64,000 nucleotides of DNA from Oscillospiraceae bacterium. Its GTDB lineage: Bacteria; Bacillota; Clostridia; Oscillospirales; CAG-272. Below the pieces are notes generated by a model that was not told the origin of the DNA, did no database searches, and saw only the letters and a list, made by a program, of their open reading frames with translations. Within the stretch, counting starts at the first letter, position 1, and each line of letters begins with the position of its first letter. Below are positions 14,588 to 23,871 of the stretch, one piece after another. The stretch is taken from NCBI GenBank assembly GCA_015064855.1, contig SVRK01000006.1, forward strand, positions 1 through 64,000, given 5' to 3'. Made by a program: the position numbers and the translations under genes.

Positions 14588-15087
14588 TGGAAAACACGGA
14601 TTTTCCAAAAAGAAAACCAAATAGGTTAGGTGGGTTTGATTATAGCACACCAAAAGGCTATTTTATAACAATTTGCACCGAAAATAGAAGTAAGATTTTA
14701 TCTACCATTGTAGGGGAGGGGCTTGCTCCTCCCGAAATACAATTAACACAGTATGGCAAAATTGTAAAAGAACAATTATTATTGCTAGAAAATAGATATT
14801 CTAATTTACAAATAGATTCTTATGCTATAATGCCAAATCATATACATATAATATTTGTTTTGCTTGAAAACACGGGAGGAGCAAGCCCCTCCCCTACAAT
14901 ATCAGATATTGTTTGTGCATTTAAATCTCAATGCGTGCGAAATTGTAGGAGAACAGGCTTCGAGGGAAAGCTTTTCCAACGCTCCTTTCACGACCACATA
15001 ATAAGAAACCAAAACGACTACGAGGAAATATCAAAATACATCTACGAAAACCCGATTAATTGGAAAATGGATGAATTTTACAGTTAA
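14587..15087 (+). CDS. REP-associated tyrosine transposase (RAYT, Y1/HUH family)
   Basis: 166 residues, a normal RAYT length. Conserved features are the N-terminal RKPNRLGGFDYS and YFITICTENR segment, the HUH motif MPNHIHI (His85, His87) and the C-terminal YEEISKYIYENP region carrying the likely catalytic Tyr. RAYTs are single-strand nucleases thought to mobilise REP hairpins by recognising a GTAG foot. Here two REP-like elements of exactly that form lie inside the gene in inverted orientation (14707-14734 and 14873-14900), adding the peptides VGEGLAPP and GGASPSPT in frame. A terminator follows. Probably functional, but insertion effects are unknown. Confidence 0.9.
   Translation: MENTDFPKRKPNRLGGFDYSTPKGYFITICTENRSKILSTIVGEGLAPPEIQLTQYGKIVKEQLLLLENRYSNLQIDSYAIMPNHIHIIFVLLENTGGASPSPTISDIVCAFKSQCVRNCRRTGFEGKLFQRSFHDHIIRNQNDYEEISKYIYENPINWKMDEFYS
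14707..14734 (+). repeat. REP-like element inside the RAYT gene, plus copy
   Basis: Begins attGTAGGGGAGGGGC and ends in GCTCCTCCCG. It is the perfect 28-nt reverse complement of 14873-14900. Confidence 0.9.
14873..14900 (-). repeat. REP-like element inside the RAYT gene, minus copy
   Basis: Perfect 28-nt reverse complement of 14707-14734. The 138 bp (46 codons) between them encode the HUH motif. Both GTAG feet face outward. Confidence 0.9.
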
Positions 15088-15110
15088 AGCCCGAGAAAAT
15101 CGGGCTTTTT
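15086..15110 (+). terminator. Intrinsic terminator of the RAYT gene
   Basis: Stem aaagcccga / tcgggcttt with a GAAAA loop and a T run; overlaps the stop codon. Confidence 0.85.
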
Positions 15111-15192
15111 GTATTTTATGTTAGATAAGAAATAAAATTTACTCTTAATTCTATATAAATATTACAAAAATTTAAAAAATAGCATATTTCTC

Positions 15193-15245
15193 TTGAAATT
15201 TTATATTAAAAGTGCTATTATAACTATGAACGTGCTCGCGCACGT
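15193..15245 (+). promoter_or_regulatory. nifJ promoter and leader hairpin
   Basis: TTGAAA at 15193-15198, 17-nt spacer and TATTAT at 15216-15221. Just after the start point lies a hairpin ACGTGC-TCGC-GCACGT (15230-15245), at the 5' end of a ~80-nt leader. A 5'-terminal hairpin of this kind could stabilise the mRNA; that is inference. Confidence 0.6.
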
Positions 15246-15310
15246 GATTTTTCTGCGCGTATTTTTCGCGTTTTTGATGTTGCAAAAAAATAAAACTGGA
15301 GGGTTTTTTT

Positions 15311-18300
15311 ATGATAACAAGAAAAAAACAGTCAATGGATGGTAATACCGCTGCCGCTACTGTCAGCTATGCGTTTACAGAGGTTGCTGCGATTTACCCA
15401 ATCACACCATCAAGTGTTATGGCTGAGCTCACCGACTCATGGAGTGCTACAGGCTTAAAGAACATTTTTGGTGAACAAGTAAAGGTTACAGAGATGCAAT
15501 CTGAGGCTGGTGCTGCTGGTACAGTACACGGCTCACTCGCTGCTGGTGCCCTTACAACTACTTACACCGCATCACAAGGCTTGCTCCTTATGATTCCTAA
15601 CATGTATAAGATCGCCGGTGAGCTTCTTCCAAACGTAATTCACGTTTCAGCTCGTTGTGTAGCTTCTCATGCACTTAACATTTTCGGAGACCACTCCGAC
15701 GTATACGCTTGCCGTCAAACAGGTTACGCTATGATGGCTTGCACAAACCCACAAGAGGTTATGGACCTCGGTGCAGTAGCTCACCTTTCTACAATCAAGG
15801 GTAGAGTTCCTGTTCTTAACTTCTTTGACGGTTTCCGTACATCACACGAAATCCAAAAGATTGAGGTTTGGGATTACAATGATTTAGCTGAAATGGTTGA
15901 CAAGGACGCAATCGCAGCATTCCGTGCTCGTTCAATCAACCCTGAGCACCCTGTTCTTCGTGGTTCTGCTGAAAACGGCGACATCTTCTTCCAACACAGA
16001 GAAGCATGTAACCAATACTACGATGCATTCCCTGCAATCGTTGAGGACTACATGAACCAAGTAAACGAGAAAATCGGTACTGACTATAAGCTCTTTAACT
16101 ACTACGGTGCACCTGATGCTGAAAGAGTTATCGTTGCTATGGGTTCAGTATGTGACGTTTGCGAAGAGGTTATTGATTACTTAATGGCAAAGGGCGAAAA
16201 GGTTGGTCTTGTTAAGGTAAGACTTTACCGTCCATTCGTTGCAGAAAAGCTTGTTGAAGCAATCCCAGCAACAGCTAAGAAGATTGCTGTTCTTGATAGA
16301 ACTAAGGAGCCTGGCTCACTTGGTGAACCACTTTACCTTGATGTTGTTACATCACTCGCAATCAAGGGCGTACAAGCTAAGGTTGTTGGCGGTCGTTATG
16401 GTCTTGGTTCTAAGGACACAACTCCTGCTTCAATCTTCGCAGTATATGAGAACCTAAGCGCTGACGAGCCAAAGGCTAACTTCACAATCGGTATCGTTGA
16501 CGACGTTACAGGTCTTTCACTTCCTGAAACAACAAACGTTGACACCAGCGCAAAGGGAACAATCTCTTGCAAGTTCTGGGGTCTTGGTGGTGACGGTACT
16601 GTTGGTGCTAACAAGAACTCAATTAAGATTATCGGTGACTACACAGATAAGTTTATTCAAGCTTACTTCCAATATGACTCAAAGAAAACAGGCGGTATTA
16701 CAATTTCACACCTTCGTTTCGGCGATTCTGTAATTAAGAGCCCATACTATATAACAAAGGCTGACTTTGTTGCATGTCACAACCCTTCATACATGCTCAA
16801 GGGCTACAAGATTGTAAATGACGTTAAGCCTGGTGGTACATTCCTCCTTAACTGCCAATGGACAGAGGCAGAGCTTGACAGCCATCTTCCTGCAGAAGTA
16901 AAGAAATATATCGCAGAAAACAATGTTCAATTCTACATTGTTAACGCTATTGATAAGGCAATCGAAATCGGAATGGGTAAGAGAACAAACACAATTCTCC
17001 AATCCGCATTCTTTGCACTTGCTAACATTATGCCTATTGACGAGGCTATCGAAAAGATGAAGTATATGGCTAAGAAGTCATATCTCAAGAAGGGCGAAGC
17101 AGTAGTTGAAATGAACTACAAGGCTATCGACGCTGGTAAGGAGGCTCTCGTTAAGGTTAACGTTCCTGCAGCTTGGGCAAATCTCGACGTTGTTGATACT
17201 AAGGAAACAGTTGAAGGCAAGCGTCCTGAGCTCGTTAAATACGTTGAAAACGTACTTCTTCCTGTATCTAAGATGGAGGGTGACAAGCTCCCTGTTTCTG
17301 CATTCGTTGACTATGTTGATGGTACATTCCCACAAGGTGCTGCTGCATACGAAAAGCGTGGTGTTGCAGTTACTGTTCCTGAGTGGATTCCTGAAAACTG
17401 TATCCAATGTAACCAATGCTCATATGTATGTCCACACGCAACAATCCGTCCATTTGCTATGAACGCTGATGAGGCTGCTAATGCTCCTGAGTCAACTAAG
17501 TTCGCAGCAAAGATGATCGGTAAGGGATGCGAGGACTACAAGTTCACAATCGCTATCAGCCCACTTGACTGTATGGGTTGTGGTCTTTGTGTAAACGTTT
17601 GTCCAGTAGCTCTTAAGGCTAAGGCAAACGGAACTCCTGAAAAGACACCAATTAGAATGGTTGCACAAGCTAGCCAGCTTGACCAACAAGCAGCATTTGA
17701 CTATGCAGTTGCTAACGTTTCAAAGAAGGAGCTTCCATTCCAAGAGGTTTCCGTTAAGGGTAGCCAATTCAACCAACCACTCCTCGAGTTCTCTGGCTCA
17801 TGCGCAGGTTGTGCTGAAACATCATATGCACGTCTTATCACTCAGCTCTTTGGTGAGAGAATGTACATCTCTAACGCAACAGGCTGTTCATCCATTTGGG
17901 GTGGCTCAGCTCCTGCAACACCATACACAGTAAACAAGGATTCTCTCCGTGGTCCAGCTTGGGCTAACTCACTATTTGAAGACAACGCAGAGCACGGTCT
18001 TGGTATGTTCCTTGGTCAAAAGACTCTCCGTGAAAAGCTCATCCGCAAGGTTGAGGAAATGATGGCAAGCGATAAGGCTTCTGACGAGTTTAAGGCAGCA
18101 GCTCAAGCGTTCATCGACACTAAGGATGACGGAAAAGCAAACGAGACAGCTACTAAGGCTCTTATCGTAGAGCTCGAAAAGGCAGCAGAGGCTGGTTGCC
18201 CAACTGCTAAGGAAATCCTTGCAGAAAAGACATACCTCTCAAAGAAATCCGTATGGATCTTCGGTGGAGACGGTTGGGCTTACGACATCGGCTTTGGTGG

Positions 18301-18898
18301 TCTTGACCACGTTCTTGCTTCCGGCGAAGACGTTAACGTAATGGTATTTGACACAGAGGTTTACTCTAACACAGGTGGTCAAGCTTCTAAGGCTTCTAAC
18401 CTCGGCCAAGTTGCACAATTTGCTGCAGCTGGTAAGGCTATCGGTAAGAAGAACCTTGCTGAAATCGCTATGTCCTACGGTTACGTATACGTAGCACAAA
18501 TCGCTATGGGTGCAGACCCAGCTCAAACAATCAAGGCTATTGCTGAGGCTGAGGCTTATAAGGGTCCATCACTTATCATCGGTTATGCTCCATGTGAAAT
18601 GCACGGACTTAAGGGTGGTATGACAAACTGCCAAGGCGAAATGAAGAAGGCTGTTGAGGCTGGTTACTGGGATCTCTTCAGATACAACCCATCACTCAAG
18701 GCTGAGGGCAAGAACCCATTCTCACTTGACTCTAAGGAGCCAACAGGCGACTACCGTGCATTCTTGACAAACGAAACACGTTACAGCCGTCTTGCTCAAC
18801 AATTCCCAGAAAGAGCAGAAGTACTCTTTGCAGCAAGCGAAGAAGCTGCTAAGGCTAAGTACGAAAGACTTAAGAGATTCATTGAACTCTACAAATAA
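15311..18898 (+). CDS. nifJ: Pyruvate:ferredoxin (flavodoxin) oxidoreductase
   Basis: 1195 residues, the single-chain form of PFOR. It oxidatively decarboxylates pyruvate to acetyl-CoA and CO2 and reduces ferredoxin, the central energy step of anaerobic fermentation. Domains in order: pyrimidine-binding TPP domain with YPITPSSVMAE (~25-35), the KxxTGGxTxSxLRFG-like segment (~455-475), a ferredoxin domain with two 4Fe-4S motifs CIQCNQCSYVCP (~698) and CMGCGLCVNVCP (~755), then the C-terminal TPP domain with CAGCAET, GCSSIWG, GGDGWAYDIGFGG and NTEVYSNTGGQ-type residues. Codon use is strongly biased to GCT, GGT and CGT, as for a highly expressed gene. GGAGG ribosome site; monocistronic. Confidence 0.97.
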   Translation: MITRKKQSMDGNTAAATVSYAFTEVAAIYPITPSSVMAELTDSWSATGLKNIFGEQVKVTEMQSEAGAAGTVHGSLAAGALTTTYTASQGLLLMIPNMYKIAGELLPNVIHVSARCVASHALNIFGDHSDVYACRQTGYAMMACTNPQEVMDLGAVAHLSTIKGRVPVLNFFDGFRTSHEIQKIEVWDYNDLAEMVDKDAIAAFRARSINPEHPVLRGSAENGDIFFQHREACNQYYDAFPAIVEDYMNQVNEKIGTDYKLFNYYGAPDAERVIVAMGSVCDVCEEVIDYLMAKGEKVGLVKVRLYRPFVAEKLVEAIPATAKKIAVLDRTKEPGSLGEPLYLDVVTSLAIKGVQAKVVGGRYGLGSKDTTPASIFAVYENLSADEPKANFTIGIVDDVTGLSLPETTNVDTSAKGTISCKFWGLGGDGTVGANKNSIKIIGDYTDKFIQAYFQYDSKKTGGITISHLRFGDSVIKSPYYITKADFVACHNPSYMLKGYKIVNDVKPGGTFLLNCQWTEAELDSHLPAEVKKYIAENNVQFYIVNAIDKAIEIGMGKRTNTILQSAFFALANIMPIDEAIEKMKYMAKKSYLKKGEAVVEMNYKAIDAGKEALVKVNVPAAWANLDVVDTKETVEGKRPELVKYVENVLLPVSKMEGDKLPVSAFVDYVDGTFPQGAAAYEKRGVAVTVPEWIPENCIQCNQCSYVCPHATIRPFAMNADEAANAPESTKFAAKMIGKGCEDYKFTIAISPLDCMGCGLCVNVCPVALKAKANGTPEKTPIRMVAQASQLDQQAAFDYAVANVSKKELPFQEVSVKGSQFNQPLLEFSGSCAGCAETSYARLITQLFGERMYISNATGCSSIWGGSAPATPYTVNKDSLRGPAWANSLFEDNAEHGLGMFLGQKTLREKLIRKVEEMMASDKASDEFKAAAQAFIDTKDDGKANETATKALIVELEKAAEAGCPTAKEILAEKTYLSKKSVWIFGGDGWAYDIGFGGLDHVLASGEDVNVMVFDTEVYSNTGGQASKASNLGQVAQFAAAGKAIGKKNLAEIAMSYGYVYVAQIAMGADPAQTIKAIAEAEAYKGPSLIIGYAPCEMHGLKGGMTNCQGEMKKAVEAGYWDLFRYNPSLKAEGKNPFSLDSKEPTGDYRAFLTNETRYSRLAQQFPERAEVLFAASEEAAKAKYERLKRFIELYK

Positions 18899-18918
18899 GA
18901 TAAACCTTCATAAAAACA

Positions 18919-18947
18919 AAAAGCCACGGATTTTCCGTGGCTTTTTT
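18919..18947. terminator. Bidirectional terminator between nifJ and the XRE regulator
   Basis: Stem aaaagccacgga / tccgtggctttt with T runs on both strands; the stem is shared with 5341-5369. Confidence 0.85.
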
Positions 18948-19179
18948 AGTCTGATAAATCAACTCCAAACATTTGGCTTGGAGAAAAACCAAATTCCGTT
19001 TTTATTTTGAATACGGTGCTTGCCGTAAAACGAGGTGGTAAAATTCCATTTTCGAGTGCGTTTAAGGTTTTTATTCCTATGCCGAGTTTTACTGCCATTT
19101 CCTTTTTGGTCAAATTGTTTTTCAGACGAAGGTGTTTAAGATTTTTAGCGAATGTTTTTACGTCAATATCGGTTTTCAT
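18946..19179 (-). CDS. XRE-family HTH regulator (77 aa)
   Basis: 77 residues comprising a single Cro/CI helix-turn-helix: LRLKNNLTKKEMAVKLGIGIKTLNALENG followed by a short helical tail. No ligand or peptidase domain. It converges on nifJ and shares its terminator. About 60 bp upstream of its start is a perfect 15-bp palindrome (19240-19254), a plausible autoregulatory operator. What it controls is not evident; the minimal form occurs both as housekeeping and as mobile-element regulators. Confidence 0.85.
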   Translation of the reverse strand: MKTDIDVKTFAKNLKHLRLKNNLTKKEMAVKLGIGIKTLNALENGILPPRFTASTVFKIKTEFGFSPSQMFGVDLSD

Positions 19180-19239
19180 AACTACTCCCTATTACTTTTT
19201 AAATAATTATAATATAAAATTTTGCGAATATTGATTTTT

Positions 19240-19254
19240 AACCTGAAACAGGTT
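19240..19254. promoter_or_regulatory. Perfect palindrome, candidate operator of the XRE regulator
   Basis: AACCTG-AAA-CAGGTT, a perfect inverted repeat. A minus-strand TATAAT (ATTATA at 19206-19211) lies between it and the gene, placing the palindrome just upstream of the promoter. Confidence 0.55.
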
Positions 19255-19271
19255 AGAAATAATTTTATCTT

Positions 19272-19390
19272 GTATAGGGATAACGCCCTCGACATCCCGA
19301 AGAGAGGTACGCACCGATAAAACGGGAGGATAATATCACCCCTTGCACGAACAATATTGATACATCGTAGGGGAGGCAATCTGCCTCCCG
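19272..19390 (+). repeat. Three REP-like elements, two as a 20-nt-spaced pair
   Basis: A decayed copy at 19272-19299 (GTATAGGGATAACGCCCTCG), a decayed inverted copy near 19323-19346 and an intact one at 19367-19390 (GTAGGGGAGGCA ... TGCCTCCCG). The 20-nt spacer 19347-19366 matches 5440-5459 at 18 of 20 positions. The rest of the 415-bp gap is AT-rich with no clear consensus promoter for the gene at 19595, although an extended TGcTAATAT lies at 19516-19524. Confidence 0.6.
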
Positions 19391-19594
19391 TAGAAAATGT
19401 AGGTTGCGATAGAATAATATCATTTCCTTAATGTGTCGACGTTTTGCGAGGATAAATTATTACAAAATTTTTATTAGTAAATGTTGACAAAATTAACAAA
19501 AAATAAATATTTTTATGCTAATATAATTAATATACAGTTAATATTACACTATTAATATAGTATACTAGAAAAGAATTTAAAGGAGGGCGGAGAA

Positions 19595-22500
19595 ATGGAA
19601 TTTTATCGTGTTGGCATAGATATTGGCTCAACCACTGTAAAGATAGTGGCGATTAATGCGAGTGGTGAGATTGTTTTCGGCAAATATGAAAGACATCTTT
19701 CTCACACCAAAGAGAAGCTCTGCCAGCTTTTGAAGGAGCTTTATTCAACCCTTGGTGATTGTAAAATCAAAGTGAAAATCACAGGCTCAGGCTCTATAAA
19801 TCTTGGCGAGGCACTTGGTATTGGCTTTGTCCAAGAGGTTAGCGCGGTTGCAGGCGCTTTAAAGTATTTAGCACCAAATACCGACGTTGCTATCGAGCTT
19901 GGCGGTGAGGACGCAAAGATAATATATTTCGATGGAAACAACATCGAGGAGAGAATGAACGGCATTTGTGCAGGAGGAACCGGCTCATTTATCGACCAAA
20001 TGGCAGCACTCTTGCAAACTGATGCAACGGGACTAAACGAGGAAGCCAAAAACTACGAAAGAATATACCCAATTGCGGCTCGCTGTGGTGTGTTCGCTAA
20101 AACCGATATTCAACCGCTTATAAACGAGGGCGCAACAAGGGCAGACTTATCCGCTTCCATTTTCCAAGCGGTTGTAAACCAAACGGTTTCGGGTCTTGCG
20201 TGTGGCAAGCCTATTCGCGGTACGGTTGCGTTTCTTGGTGGCCCACTCCATTTCTTAACAGAATTAAAGGGCGCATTTATTAGAACCTTAAAGCTAACCC
20301 CCGAAACAACCGTTGACCCCGATAACTCCCATCTTTTTGCCGCTTACGGCTCGGCGCTTGAGGCGGACGATGCAGACGAGCTTCTTCTTTCAAGCCTAAT
20401 TGACAAGCTTGACTCGGGAATAGAAATGCGCTTTGAGCTTAAAAGACTTCAACCGCTTTTTGAAAACGAGGATGAGTATAATGAGTTCCTTAACCGTCAC
20501 GAAAAGGCAAGAGTAAAAAGAAGCGATATAAGAGAATATAAGGGTAACACGTATTTAGGAATAGATGCAGGCTCAACCACCACAAAGGTTGCTTTGATAG
20601 GAGAAGATGGTGAGCTTTTATATTCCTTCTATTCAAATAACCAAGGCTCGCCTGTAAACACGGCTAAAAGAGCTATGAGGGAGCTATCGGAGCTTATGCC
20701 CGAGGGTGCGACTATAAAATACGCTTGCTCAACCGGTTATGGCGAAAAGCTCTTAAAATCAGCATTTAATTTAGATATGGGCGAGGTTGAAACTATTGCC
20801 CACCAAACGGGCGCATCATTCTTTGACCCACAGGTTGACTGTGTGCTTGACATTGGCGGTCAAGATATGAAGTGCATTAAAATCAAAAACGGCTCGGTTG
20901 ACAACATTCTTTTAAACGAGGCTTGCTCGTCGGGCTGCGGCTCGTTCATTGAGTCGTTTGCGAATTCCCTTGGATACACAGCCAAGGATTTCGCCAAGGA
21001 AGCGATTTTTGCCAAAAATCCAATAGACCTCGGCACTCGTTGTACTGTTTTTATGAACTCGAACGTAAAGCAAGCACAAAAGGAGGGGGCATCTGTGCCC
21101 GATATTTCAGCTGGTCTTGCTTACTCGGTTATTAAAAACGCAATGTTCAAGGTAATTAAATTAAATACCGCATCCGACCTTGGCGCTCACGTTGTTGTAC
21201 AGGGCGGAACGTTTTATAACCACGCGGTTTTGCGTGCGCTCGAAAAAATTTCGGGCGTCAACGTTACCTGTCCTGATATTTCAGGCATTATGGGTGCGTT
21301 TGGTGCGGCACTCTTGGCGCGCAATCACCAAAAGGGTGCAAAAAGCTCAATGCTCCCGTTTGATGAGATAGAGAAGCTGACCTATAAGAGCACAACTGTA
21401 AGATGCAAGGGCTGTTCAAACAGCTGTATTTTAACTGTAAATACCTTTGAGGGTGGCAGACGATACATAACAGGCAACCGCTGTGAAAAGGGCGGTGAGG
21501 TTGATAAATCAGTAGTTAAGGGCGAAAATTTGGTAAGCTATAAGCTGAATAGAATTTTCGGCTACGAGCCACTACCGGAAAATGAAGCAAGGTTCGGCAA
21601 AATCGGCATCCCAAGGGTTCTTAATATGTATGAGAACTATCCGTTTTGGGCAACGTTTTTCCGTCAAATCGGATTTAGTGTAGTCTTATCCCCATTATCA
21701 ACCAAAAAAATATACGAATTAGGCATGGAAACAATTCCGTCAGAATCGGAATGCTATCCCGCCAAGATGGCTCACGGACATATAAAATGGCTCATAGAAA
21801 ATGATGTAGATACTATTTTCTACCCTTGTATTTTCTATGAAAATCAAGAGTCATGTGTGGCGCAAAACCACTACAACTGTCCAATAGTTGTTTCCTGCTC
21901 GGAAAACATAAAGAATAACGTAGAGGAAATCGTCGAGGGCAAGGTTAATTACCTTCGTCCGTTTATCGCCTTTACGAGTGAAAAAATTGTATCCGACCGT
22001 CTTGTTAGGTTTTTCAAGCACGAGAAGGGCTACGACCTTACCGAAAAAGAGATAAGGTTAGCCGTTAAGCTTGCTTGGCGCGAGCAAAGGGAAGCGAAGG
22101 AGGATATAAGAAAAAAGGGTAAAGAGATACTTAACTTGCTTGAAAAATCAGGTGGGCGCGGTATTGTTTTGGCAGGTAGACCATACCATATTGACCCCGA
22201 AATTAATCACGGTATACCCGAGCTTATTTCGTCTTATGGATTTGCGGTTTTGACCGAGGATTCTCTTCCTGAAGTTTATGACGAAATAGAAAATTTAAGA
22301 GTAAACGACCAATGGGTTTACCATTCTCGCTTATATAATGCGGCAGCTTACGTAAGAAAGCACGAGAACCTTGAAATTATTCAGCTAAACTCGTTTGGTT
22401 GCGGTATTGATGCCGTTACAACCGACCAAGTTTCTGAAATACTTTCGGGCTCGGGTAAGCTATATACTGCGCTTAAAATTGATGAGGTTAACAACCTTGG

Positions 22501-23860
22501 CGCAATTAGAATTCGTGTAAGAAGCTTAATTAGCGCGGTAAATATGCGCCACGAAAAGGGTATAAAGGCAAAGGAAGCGCCTATTAACTATAAGCGCGCT
22601 GAATTCACTAAAAAAATGTACGAGGAGAAATATACAATTTTAGCTCCTCAAATGTCACCTATACACTTTGATTTAATCGAGCCTGTTTTCAAATCCTATG
22701 GCTATAATCTTGAAATTCTTTCAAACGCGACAAAGGATGCAATTGACATAGGTCTTAAATACGTAAATAACGATGCCTGCTTCCCGTCAATCACTATGGT
22801 TGGACAGATTATGGAGGCGGTTTTGTCGGGCAAATATGATACGCACAAGCTCGCTGTTTTAATGACTCAAACCGGTGGATGCTGTCGCGCAAGTAACTAC
22901 GTTGGATTTATCCGCCGTGCGCTTGACAAGGTCGGTATGTCTTATATCCCTGTAATTTCTTTAAACCTTGGCGGAATAGAGAAAAACGAGGGCTTTAAAA
23001 TACCGCTTCCTGCTTTATTTAAGGCAATTAAAGCGGTTGTTTATGGCGACCTTTTGATGAAATGCCTATATAGAACGCGCCCATACGAAAAGGAAAAGGG
23101 CTCGGCTAATGCATTATGGCAGAAGTGGAAAAGCATATGCGTTGACAACCTCTTAAATAAAAAGGGTAAGCGCTCGTATAAAAAAATCTGCAAAGGAATT
23201 GTTGAGGACTTTGACACTTTGCCAATAAACGAGGACGTTATTAAGCCTCGTGTTGGCGTGGTTGGCGAGATACTTGTAAAGTATATGCCGCTAGCCAACA
23301 ATCACCTCGTTGACCTACTCGAAAGTGAGGGGGCAGAGGTAAAAGTTCCGGATTTTCTTGACTTTTTCAGTTACTGCGTGTATAATTCAGAGTATAAGCA
23401 TAAATTTTTCGGCTTTAAGGCATCAAGCCTTGTAATTTCAAAATTGGGCGTTGGCGCTATTGAAAAATTGCGTATGCCGGCGACCAAGGCACTGAAAAGA
23501 AGTAAGCGCTTCGATGCTCCTATGGATATACGAAGGGTTGCAAAAATGGCAAAGCCATTCCTTTCAATAGGAAACCAATATGGTGAGGGATGGTTTTTGT
23601 GTGGAGAGATGCTTGAGCTAATAGAGCACGGCACACCCAATATCGTATGCATTCAGCCGTTTGCATGTCTACCAAACCACGTTGTTGGAAAGGGCGTTAT
23701 CAAGCGCATACGCATAGCACATCCAGAGGCAAACATCGTTGCCGTTGACTACGACCCTGGTGCTTCTGAGGTTAATCAGCTGAACAGAATAAAGCTTATG
23801 CTATCAGTAGCAAGAAAAAACATAAAAAACGAAGAATTCAAAGAAAAAATCGAGAAATAA
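19595..23860 (+). CDS. Fused acyl-CoA dehydratase activase (BadF/HgdC type) with DUF2229 and dehydratase-like regions
   Basis: 1421 residues, the long fused form seen in many anaerobes. Two tandem BadF/BadG/BcrA ATPase domains (~5-260, opening GIDIGSTTVK; and ~317-575, opening GIDAGSTTTKVALIG) carry the ASKHA phosphate loops and Cys residues that in HgdC-type dimers hold a 4Fe-4S cluster (CAGGTGSF, CSSGCGSF). Next come a CKGCSNSC...CEKGG metal-like patch (~605-630), a DUF2229 region (~660-880) and a C-terminal HgdB-like region with Cys motifs (~1000-1400). HgdC partners drive ATP-dependent electron injection into 2-hydroxyacyl-CoA dehydratases; the substrate of these giant fusions is not established. 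AGGAGGG ribosome site. Confidence 0.85.
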   Translation: MEFYRVGIDIGSTTVKIVAINASGEIVFGKYERHLSHTKEKLCQLLKELYSTLGDCKIKVKITGSGSINLGEALGIGFVQEVSAVAGALKYLAPNTDVAIELGGEDAKIIYFDGNNIEERMNGICAGGTGSFIDQMAALLQTDATGLNEEAKNYERIYPIAARCGVFAKTDIQPLINEGATRADLSASIFQAVVNQTVSGLACGKPIRGTVAFLGGPLHFLTELKGAFIRTLKLTPETTVDPDNSHLFAAYGSALEADDADELLLSSLIDKLDSGIEMRFELKRLQPLFENEDEYNEFLNRHEKARVKRSDIREYKGNTYLGIDAGSTTTKVALIGEDGELLYSFYSNNQGSPVNTAKRAMRELSELMPEGATIKYACSTGYGEKLLKSAFNLDMGEVETIAHQTGASFFDPQVDCVLDIGGQDMKCIKIKNGSVDNILLNEACSSGCGSFIESFANSLGYTAKDFAKEAIFAKNPIDLGTRCTVFMNSNVKQAQKEGASVPDISAGLAYSVIKNAMFKVIKLNTASDLGAHVVVQGGTFYNHAVLRALEKISGVNVTCPDISGIMGAFGAALLARNHQKGAKSSMLPFDEIEKLTYKSTTVRCKGCSNSCILTVNTFEGGRRYITGNRCEKGGEVDKSVVKGENLVSYKLNRIFGYEPLPENEARFGKIGIPRVLNMYENYPFWATFFRQIGFSVVLSPLSTKKIYELGMETIPSESECYPAKMAHGHIKWLIENDVDTIFYPCIFYENQESCVAQNHYNCPIVVSCSENIKNNVEEIVEGKVNYLRPFIAFTSEKIVSDRLVRFFKHEKGYDLTEKEIRLAVKLAWREQREAKEDIRKKGKEILNLLEKSGGRGIVLAGRPYHIDPEINHGIPELISSYGFAVLTEDSLPEVYDEIENLRVNDQWVYHSRLYNAAAYVRKHENLEIIQLNSFGCGIDAVTTDQVSEILSGSGKLYTALKIDEVNNLGAIRIRVRSLISAVNMRHEKGIKAKEAPINYKRAEFTKKMYEEKYTILAPQMSPIHFDLIEPVFKSYGYNLEILSNATKDAIDIGLKYVNNDACFPSITMVGQIMEAVLSGKYDTHKLAVLMTQTGGCCRASNYVGFIRRALDKVGMSYIPVISLNLGGIEKNEGFKIPLPALFKAIKAVVYGDLLMKCLYRTRPYEKEKGSANALWQKWKSICVDNLLNKKGKRSYKKICKGIVEDFDTLPINEDVIKPRVGVVGEILVKYMPLANNHLVDLLESEGAEVKVPDFLDFFSYCVYNSEYKHKFFGFKASSLVISKLGVGAIEKLRMPATKALKRSKRFDAPMDIRRVAKMAKPFLSIGNQYGEGWFLCGEMLELIEHGTPNIVCIQPFACLPNHVVGKGVIKRIRIAHPEANIVAVDYDPGASEVNQLNRIKLMLSVARKNIKNEEFKEKIEK

Positions 23861-23871
23861 AGGAGATTTTT

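Noticed and set aside
14587..15087. RAYT as an IS200/IS605 TnpA with linked TnpB
   Set aside because: No TnpB or IscB-like gene lies nearby, and the length and YxxxNP end fit RAYT; no left and right IS ends were found.
15088..15310. Riboswitch in the nifJ leader
   Set aside because: Only a small hairpin is visible; no conserved core of a known riboswitch class was recognised.
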